Shown: positions 11,884 to 16,718 of the stretch, piece after piece
Layout: each line of letters begins with the position of its first letter
Position numbering within the stretch: the stretch's first letter is position 1
NCBI GenBank assembly: GCA_019348445.1
Contig: JAHWJK010000004.1
Coordinates: 1 to 16,718, forward strand
Source of the DNA: Actinomycetota bacterium
GTDB lineage: Bacteria > Actinomycetota > CADDZG01 > WHSQ01
Reading direction: 5' to 3'
DNA: 16,718 bases
Translations under genes and position numbers: made by a program
The notes under the pieces: generated by a model
What the model saw: only the letters and a program-made list of their open reading frames with translations
What the model was told of the DNA's origin: nothing
The model's database searches: none

Positions 11884-12962
11884 TCGTTGCGGGGTTCGCC
11901 GTCGCGCGTGTCGTCGCGGATCGGAGCTTCGCCGGTCACTTCGCCCTCATGAGGAGGTCGCGGGACGCGATGTGGATGCTTGGGGGGGATCTTCAGAGAC
12001 AGGTAGGCGGATATCGCAAGGACCGAGACGATGACGCCGAGTGATGCCCAGATCGGTACCCCGTAGTGGAATCCGGCCGCGGCACCGAAGGCGTCCACGT
12101 CAGGAACACCCATCTCCAACAGCATCTTCACTCCAACGAAGCCGAGGATGATCGCGAGCCCGTACTTGAGGAGATGGAACCGATCCATGACGTCGGCGAG
12201 CAGGAAGTACAAGGCTCGCAACCCGAGGATCGCGAAGACGTTCGACGTGAGCACGATGAAGGGATCTCGCGTGATACCGAAGATCGCGGGGATCGAGTCG
12301 ACCGCAAAAACGATGTCCGTCATCTCGATGAACGCCAGCACGATGACGAGGGGGGTCGCGACCTTCTTGCCGTTCTCGATAGTGAAGAACTTCTGCCCGT
12401 CGTATCGCGGTGTAGTGCGCAACCTCTTCTGCAGGAACTTTAGGATCGGGTTGTCTTCTGGGTGAACCTCTTCGGTACCCATCGCGAGCCTGATCGCCGT
12501 GAAGATCAGGAAGGCGCCGAAGACGTAGATGATCCATTCGAAGTTGTTGATCAGCGCCACACCGAGCGCGATGAAGATGCCGCGGAAGACCAGCGCCCCG
12601 AGGATCCCGTAGAACAACACGTTGTGCTGGTACCGGAACGGGACCTTGAAGTAGCTGAAGATCAATACGAACACGAACATGTTGTCGACCGACAGCGAGT
12701 ACTCGATCAGGTATCCGGTGAAGTACTCGGCTGCCAGCTCTCCACCCGAGAAGATCCACACGCCGATACCGAAGACGATCGCAAGCGTTACCCACACCGC
12801 GACCCATGCCCCCGACTCCCTCGGCGTCGGTTCGTGAGATTCGGCGTGGAAGAACTTCAGGTCGATGACGAGCATCGCGAGCACGAACGCGATGAAGCCG
12901 ACGTAGACGAGCGGGTGCACGTCGCTCACCGCGACGGGCGCGTTCTCAGCAGCTAGTAGCAA
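11880..12962 (-). CDS. TerC/Alx family integral membrane protein
   Basis: A 360-residue polytopic protein with about eight hydrophobic helices. The two family signatures are EYSLSVDNMFVF (87-98) and FIEMTDIVFAVDSIPAIFGIT (211-231); their acidic residues (Glu87, Asp93, Glu213, Asp216, Asp222) lie inside membrane helices and probably bind the transported ion. The family includes Alx and TerC, linked to manganese export and tellurium resistance. The hydrophilic loop 161-203 and the charged tail 318-360 are probably cytoplasmic. The start is TTG at 12960-12962, with GGAG 8 nt upstream and an in-frame TGA a little further, so no longer start exists. The 41-bp gap to the divergent EamA gene is too short for a yybP-ykoY manganese riboswitch. 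Confidence 0.93.
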   Translation of the reverse strand: MLLAAENAPVAVSDVHPLVYVGFIAFVLAMLVIDLKFFHAESHEPTPRESGAWVAVWVTLAIVFGIGVWIFSGGELAAEYFTGYLIEYSLSVDNMFVFVLIFSYFKVPFRYQHNVLFYGILGALVFRGIFIALGVALINNFEWIIYVFGAFLIFTAIRLAMGTEEVHPEDNPILKFLQKRLRTTPRYDGQKFFTIENGKKVATPLVIVLAFIEMTDIVFAVDSIPAIFGITRDPFIVLTSNVFAILGLRALYFLLADVMDRFHLLKYGLAIILGFVGVKMLLEMGVPDVDAFGAAAGFHYGVPIWASLGVIVSVLAISAYLSLKIPPKHPHRVPRPPHEGEVTGEAPIRDDTRDGEPRND

Positions 12963-12988
12963 AGGTCTATCTCCGTGAGTTCTTCACT

Positions 12989-12994
12989 TAGGGT
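12989..12994 (+). promoter_or_regulatory. Candidate -10 hexamer TAGGGT of the EamA gene
   Basis: TAGGGT fits TANNNT and ends 9 nt before the ATG at 13004, predicting a leader of only a few bases. No Shine-Dalgarno is present. Confidence 0.4.
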
Positions 12995-13003
12995 CGCCGC
13001 TCG

Positions 13004-13945
13004 ATGGGAGCGACCGACAAGGCGAGCCACAGGATAGTCGGGTCGTCCGGCGACCCCGAGCAAAGCGTGAGCACCCGCGACATAGCCGGCATCGCGCTCG
13101 CAGGGATCGCGGCCGTGGCGTTCGGAACGTTGGCGATCTCGGCCAAGTTCGCCTACCGGGTCGGGTCGCCGGTGCTGCCGCTGCTGACCGTGCGCTTCAT
13201 CGGGGCCACGCTACTGATCGCGCTTTTTCACTTGCTCACGCGCCGCAGCCTCATGGTGCGTCGAGGCGTGATGTGGAGGTTGCTGGTCCTGGGCGGCGTC
13301 GGGTACGGACTGGAAACGGCGCTCTTCTTCGGCGCGCTGCAAAGGGCACCGGCCGGTGTGGTCGCGCTCATCTTCTACAGCTACCCGCTGTGGACCGTGC
13401 TCGTTGGATTCGCGACGAGGCTCGAGCCGTTCCGGTGGAAACTGGTCGCGGCTCTCGTCGTGGGGTCGATCGGCGTCGCGATCGTCTTTACTCCCGAGCA
13501 CGGAGGCCTCGCGGGCCCGCTGTTCGCACTCGCAGCCGCGGTCACGGTCGCGCTGTATTTCATATTGATGCAACTGGTCCTGCGCGACGTAGAGGCGTCG
13601 CCGGCCGCGTTCTGGACATCAGCGGGGGCCGCGATCACTACGGCGTTAACGTGGCTGGTCTTCCGCGATCCCCTGCCGTCCGGCGCGGTGATCCCCGCCC
13701 TCGCGCTCGCCGGAGCTTCGGCCTTCGCGTTCATCACGCTCTACGCCGCGATCACGAGGATCGGGTCGTCGCGGGCTTCGGTAGCCGCGATGGTCGAGCC
13801 GATCGCGACGATCGTCCTCGCGGCCGTGCTCCTCGACGAACGGATAACGACGCGCGTTCTGATCGGTGCCGCGTTCGTCGTGAGCGCGCTGCCGATGCTC
13901 GCCCTTGCGGGCAAGAAAGACGTCCCCGCGGCCGACTCTCTCTAA
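13004..13945 (+). CDS. EamA/DMT-superfamily transporter
   Basis: A 313-residue inner-membrane protein with about ten hydrophobic helices arranged as two EamA repeats (about 27-160 and 167-300). Typical features are the first-helix A-F-G-T-x-A pattern (AAVAFGTLAISAKFA), ALQRAPAGVVALIFYSYPLW (112-131) ending repeat 1, and SRASVAAMVEPIATIVLAAVLLDERIT (259-285) ending repeat 2. Both latter segments are hallmarks of drug/metabolite exporters (RhaT/YdcZ-like). The N-terminal ~25 residues are hydrophilic. The substrate cannot be predicted; many members export amino acids or nucleobases. The TAA stop is immediately followed by a perfect inverted repeat shared with the convergent ligase gene. Confidence 0.93.
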   Translation: MGATDKASHRIVGSSGDPEQSVSTRDIAGIALAGIAAVAFGTLAISAKFAYRVGSPVLPLLTVRFIGATLLIALFHLLTRRSLMVRRGVMWRLLVLGGVGYGLETALFFGALQRAPAGVVALIFYSYPLWTVLVGFATRLEPFRWKLVAALVVGSIGVAIVFTPEHGGLAGPLFALAAAVTVALYFILMQLVLRDVEASPAAFWTSAGAAITTALTWLVFRDPLPSGAVIPALALAGASAFAFITLYAAITRIGSSRASVAAMVEPIATIVLAAVLLDERITTRVLIGAAFVVSALPMLALAGKKDVPAADSL

Positions 13946-13996
13946 CGCCGAGTGGTGAAACGGCCGCGATAATTCAGCTCATCTCACCACTCGGCG
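13946..13996. terminator. Bidirectional terminator-like inverted repeat between convergent genes
   Basis: Perfect 13-bp arms CGCCGAGTGGTGA (13946-13958) and TCACCACTCGGCG (13984-13996) enclose a 25-nt loop. The left arm starts right after the EamA stop, and the right arm ends 4 nt before the stop of the convergent acyl-CoA ligase. Position and symmetry fit a two-way transcription terminator. Neither side has a proper T-run (ATCTTTAG on plus, TTAGAGAG on minus), so it may work with Rho or as an RNA-end stabiliser. Confidence 0.7.
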
Positions 13997-14000
13997 ATCT

Positions 14001-15518
14001 TTAGAGCATCGTGCGGAGCTGCTTGCGGTCGATCTTGAAGACCGGAGTCAGCGGCACGTTCTCGACGATGCGCACCTCGCGCGGGTACTTGTACTTCCCG
14101 AGCTTTTCCTTGGCGAACTCGAACAGCTCTTCTTCGGTGACGGCGGGCTGCCCCGCGTCGAGCTGGACGAATGCGACCACTTCTTCGCCCTTCACCGGGT
14201 CCGGCTTTCCGACGACGCCGGCAACCGCAACCGATGGATGCTCGAGCAGCACATCTTCTATGTCGCGCGGATAGATGTTGAACCCGCCGCGGATGATGAG
14301 GTCCTTCTTCCGGTCGAGGATCCAGATGTACCCGTCCTCATCGACCTTCCCGATGTCCCCGGTGTAGAACCAGCCGTCTTTGATCGCGTCGGCAGTGGCC
14401 TCTTCCGATCGCCAATAACCCTCCATGACGAACGGCGACTTGCACACGATCTCACCTTCGTCGCCTCGAGCGACCTCGTTCCCGTCGTCGTCGACGATCT
14501 TGACCTCGACGCCGGGTACGGGCGTGCCAACCGAGCCGAGCCTGCGCTGTCCGGGCCGGTTCGTCGAGATCAACGCAGTCGTCTCCGTCAATCCGTAGCC
14601 CTCGCGGATCTCGACGCTCGGCACCCTTCGTTCGAACTCGGTCGCGACGTCGAGCGCGAGCGGCGACGCACCCGAGATGAGGTAGCGAAGAGAGGACAGG
14701 TCGTAGTCCTCCAGCGGAAGCGTCAGAAGGATCTGCAACATCGTCGGTACGACGGTGCCCTGGTGGACGTTGTGCTCCTGGACGAGGTCGACGAAGTCCT
14801 GCGCGTCGAACCAGCGCTGGAGGAACACGAAACCGCGCTCTTCGTCGTGCAGCCCCGTTGCCGCGACGAGCAGACCGAAGGAATGTGCGAGCGGCAATGG
14901 GACGATCGTTCGGTTGACTCCCTCGACATGGCTTGCCTCGTAGCCCGCCTTACCCGCGTGCCACAGATTGCCGTGCGAGACCATCACGCCCTTCGCGCGG
15001 CCGGTCGTGCCTCCCGTGAACATCAACGCGGCGAGATCGCCGTCGTCGCGCGGGACGATCGAAGCGGGTTTTGCGTCGAGCAACGACTCGAACCCGATCA
15101 CCCCGTCTTCCTCGGCTTCGAGCGAGATCATCCATTTCAGCGTGTCGACGCCTTCGGCAGCCGCACGCACCGTAGGAAGCCATTCCGGCGACGCGATCAC
15201 AGCGCGCGCTTCAGAGCTCTCGAGGATGTGACGCAGGTCGTCGGCCGACAAGAGGAAGATCGCCGGAGTGATCGCGGCCCCCGCGCGCCACAGCGCGGAG
15301 TAACAAACGCCGACGTCGGGAGTGTTCGACGTCATGACGACCACTCGATCACCGGGCTCGATGCCGAGTTCGATCAAGCCACCCGCAAGCCTCTGTGACC
15401 GCTCGAAGAGTTCGCCCGTCCGATACCACTTGCCCTCGAAGAAATACGATTCGTAGTCGCCATGCCTCTCGAAGGCTTTCTCACCGGCTACCGAAAGGTT
15501 GTGCTCCCCCAGGCCCAT
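14001..15518 (-). CDS. Acyl-CoA synthetase (long-chain fatty acid-CoA ligase type, ANL superfamily)
   Basis: Activates a carboxylic acid with ATP to an acyl-adenylate and transfers it to CoA. The 505-residue protein has the full set of ANL motifs: the P-loop TGGTTGRAKG (168-177), the substrate/AMP motif YGLTETT (308-314), WFYTGD (383-388), the hinge LDRKKDLI (401-408) leading into RGGFNIYPRDIEDVL, and the C-terminal catalytic Lys496 in TPVFKIDRKQ. The chain length of the acid is unclear; overall resemblance is to FadD-like medium/long-chain ligases. ATG 15518 is preceded by TGGAGGG with about 5 nt spacing and begins 1 nt after the stop of the aldo/keto reductase gene, so the two form an operon. 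It ends in a shared inverted-repeat terminator. Confidence 0.94.
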   Translation of the reverse strand: MGLGEHNLSVAGEKAFERHGDYESYFFEGKWYRTGELFERSQRLAGGLIELGIEPGDRVVVMTSNTPDVGVCYSALWRAGAAITPAIFLLSADDLRHILESSEARAVIASPEWLPTVRAAAEGVDTLKWMISLEAEEDGVIGFESLLDAKPASIVPRDDGDLAALMFTGGTTGRAKGVMVSHGNLWHAGKAGYEASHVEGVNRTIVPLPLAHSFGLLVAATGLHDEERGFVFLQRWFDAQDFVDLVQEHNVHQGTVVPTMLQILLTLPLEDYDLSSLRYLISGASPLALDVATEFERRVPSVEIREGYGLTETTALISTNRPGQRRLGSVGTPVPGVEVKIVDDDGNEVARGDEGEIVCKSPFVMEGYWRSEEATADAIKDGWFYTGDIGKVDEDGYIWILDRKKDLIIRGGFNIYPRDIEDVLLEHPSVAVAGVVGKPDPVKGEEVVAFVQLDAGQPAVTEEELFEFAKEKLGKYKYPREVRIVENVPLTPVFKIDRKQLRTML

Positions 15519-15519
15519 G

Positions 15520-16458
15520 TCATCCCTCCAGTATCTTGTCGACCTCTTCTAGATCGTTCGCGCTCAGAGTGATTGTCCCGGCTCCGGCGTTATCCCGCAC
15601 GTGGCTGGGGGACCTCGATCCGGCGATCGCACCGGTGACCCCTTCCTGGTGGAAGACCCACGCGAGCGCCAGCTGAGGCATCGAGATCCCTAGGCGCTCC
15701 GCGACCTTCTTCAAACGTTCCACCTTCTCGAGGTTCTTCTCCTTGACCCCGGGAGCGAAGAACTCCTGGTAGTAGCCGGCGGTGCCCGGTGTCTTGCCGC
15801 TGCGCCAGTCGGAGTCGTCGAACTCCGTCTCCATGGTGATCGTGCCGGTCAGCAAGCTCCCGGCCAGCGGCCCGTACGCGATGACGCCCGTTCCGTTCTC
15901 CTTGCAGAACGGAAAGAATCGATAGCGACCGGCTTGGTGCAGCATCGAGAAGTGCGGCTGCAACGAGTCGACGTGGCGGATCTTCTCGCACCTCTCGATC
16001 AGCTCTCTGTCGAAGTTCGAGACGCCGATGTAGCGAACGAGCCCTTCGTCGACGAGGTCTGCCATCGCACCCCAGGTGTCCTCCACGGGGATCGAAGGGT
16101 CGGGCCAGTGCAGTTGGTAGAGATCGATCACGTCGCGCTGCAAGCGCCCGAGGCTCTTGCGCGCCGCGTCCTTCACCTGTTCGGGACGGAAACCCGTTCC
16201 GGCCCCCTGAGGCGCGACCTTGGTGAACACGAGCGCATCTAGACCCTGCAGAGCGCGACCGACGAGCTCCTCGCTGCGACCGTTGCCGTAGACCTCCGCC
16301 GTATCGATCCAGGTGATACCCGCGTCGACGGCGACGCGCATAGCTTCGATCGTCTGGTCGTCGGGAACGTCTCCCCAGATACCGCCGCCGGCCTCCCACG
16401 CGCCGAAGCCGACGACGGAGACGTCCGGGCCTTGCGAACCCAACCTCTGCTTCTGCAC
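15520..16458 (-). CDS. Aldo/keto reductase
   Basis: A 312-residue (alpha/beta)8-barrel oxidoreductase that reduces aldehydes or ketones with NADPH. The catalytic tetrad is complete: Asp52 and Tyr57 in IDTAEVYGNG, Lys80 in FTKVAP and His117 in QLHWPD. IGVSNF and the GPLAGSLLTG and PQLALAWVFHQ segments are typical of bacterial AKRs. The YxGxGRSEELVG form and overall length place it with general stress/NADH-dependent AKRs such as YhdN-like proteins, but the substrate is unknown. The GTG at 16458 directly follows the TGA of the upstream PPOX gene (no gap) and has a strong AGGAGGT (16465-16471) 6 nt before it. It is the middle gene of a three-gene minus-strand operon. Confidence 0.95.
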   Translation of the reverse strand: MQKQRLGSQGPDVSVVGFGAWEAGGGIWGDVPDDQTIEAMRVAVDAGITWIDTAEVYGNGRSEELVGRALQGLDALVFTKVAPQGAGTGFRPEQVKDAARKSLGRLQRDVIDLYQLHWPDPSIPVEDTWGAMADLVDEGLVRYIGVSNFDRELIERCEKIRHVDSLQPHFSMLHQAGRYRFFPFCKENGTGVIAYGPLAGSLLTGTITMETEFDDSDWRSGKTPGTAGYYQEFFAPGVKEKNLEKVERLKKVAERLGISMPQLALAWVFHQEGVTGAIAGSRSPSHVRDNAGAGTITLSANDLEEVDKILEG

Positions 16459-16718
16459 TCACGGACCTCCTGTCTTGGACGCGTTCTTGGCGTGATCCCA
16501 CGACGTCGTCCGCGTCGGCGTCAGGACGAGGCAGACCCGTTTCTCCGATTGCCGCCGTATGCGTTCGTCGGGACCTTCGTCGAGGGGGATCCGCGTGCGT
16601 TCGTAAAAGTAGCGGTCGTAGATGGCCCGACCGAGTTCATAGATGAGGTCGCCATCTCGTTCAACGCGACCTTCACCTCGTATCAGAACGCCTTTTAGAT
16701 CGACGTACGGCTCCCCCG
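16459..16718 (-). CDS. Pyridoxamine 5'-phosphate oxidase-like (PPOX class, probably F420-dependent) protein, C-terminal part
   Basis: Eighty-five C-terminal residues are in the window; the gene begins beyond the right edge. The frame is open throughout and ends at TGA 16459-16461. The stretch GVLIRGEGRVERD, then a helix with YDRYFYERTRIPL, the strand KRVCLVLTPTRTTSWDH and a short basic tail is the end of the split-barrel fold. A terminal SWDH-x-K is typical of actinobacterial PPOX proteins that bind coenzyme F420 or flavin. Such enzymes carry out two-electron reductions of varied substrates in the cytoplasm; this one cannot be specified. It overlaps nothing but abuts the aldo/keto reductase start directly, and the latter's Shine-Dalgarno lies inside its last codons, so the genes are coupled. 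Confidence 0.75.
   Translation of the reverse strand, partial: GEPYVDLKGVLIRGEGRVERDGDLIYELGRAIYDRYFYERTRIPLDEGPDERIRRQSEKRVCLVLTPTRTTSWDHAKNASKTGGP
16465..16471 (-). promoter_or_regulatory. Strong Shine-Dalgarno AGGAGGT for the aldo/keto reductase
   Basis: On the minus strand AGGAGGT is a full anti-SD match, 6 nt before the GTG at 16458. It lies inside the end of the upstream PPOX gene and fixes the internal operon start. It contrasts with the SD-less first genes of other units here. Confidence 0.8.

Noticed and set aside
12963..13003. A yybP-ykoY manganese riboswitch ahead of the TerC gene
   Set aside because: Only 41 bp separate the divergent starts, too short for the aptamer; a GGAG ribosome site is all that is seen.
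14238..15398. A 386-codon plus-strand open frame opposite the acyl-CoA ligase
   Set aside because: No recognisable motif, and the opposite strand carries all ANL motifs; antisense shadow.
1..16718. Mobile elements, CRISPR arrays or phage genes
   Set aside because: No transposase, integrase, regularly spaced repeats or direct-repeat boundaries were found; gene content and composition are even across the window.

Overview
The window is a gene-dense, high-GC segment, most likely from an uncultured or deep-branching actinobacterium (Actinomycetota). Three things point there: the clpS-DUF2017 pair, a C-terminal fragment resembling the F420-type PPOX family, and many genes whose start codon lies 6-8 nt after a TANNNT -10 hexamer with no Shine-Dalgarno, the pattern of leaderless actinobacterial mRNAs. 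The class or order cannot be settled from the sequence alone.

Layout. At 1-145 (-) is the N-terminal end of a flavin disulfide reductase, followed by a tRNA-Arg(CCT) at 227-299 (+). An NAD-binding epimerase-like protein (302-1264, -) lies divergent from a two-repeat protein of unknown function (1397-1993, +), with a long hairpin between them. A copper-chaperone-like HMA protein (2004-2213, -) is divergent from an apparent five-gene operon (2238-5130, +): short 6-phosphogluconate dehydrogenase, ClpS, DUF2017 protein, a BCP-type peroxiredoxin whose active-site cysteine codon is an in-frame UGA, and endonuclease IV. A CBS-domain protein (5140-5535, +) and an SRPBCC protein (5517-5966, -) converge with overlap. 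Next are a gamma-glutamyltransferase-family Ntn hydrolase (6009-7508, +) and a DUF2231 membrane protein (7537-8181, +).

Further along are a divergent YchF-type GTPase (8158-9135, -), an SDR oxidoreductase (9159-9935, +), a small single-pass membrane protein (9962-10159, -), an arginase (10226-11125, -), a second SDR (11140-11883, +), a TerC-family membrane protein (11880-12962, -) and an EamA transporter (13004-13945, +). A 13-bp perfect inverted repeat separates EamA from a three-gene minus-strand operon running from the right edge: PPOX/F420 protein (C-terminal part), aldo/keto reductase, and acyl-CoA ligase.

How the genes work together. The 2238-5130 operon combines NAD(P)H supply (6PGDH), N-degron proteolysis (ClpS), peroxide removal (peroxiredoxin) and repair of oxidised or abasic DNA (endonuclease IV), which reads as a housekeeping and oxidative-stress unit. 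The strongest discovery is that the peroxiredoxin appears to be a selenoprotein: UGA replaces the peroxidatic Cys codon exactly (Sec44), a SECIS-like hairpin follows, and the protein has no Cys at all. A second notable signal is a pair of divergent promoters, at 2221-2230 and 9142-9151, in which two opposite -10 hexamers share the same TA dinucleotide, each serving two apparently leaderless genes.
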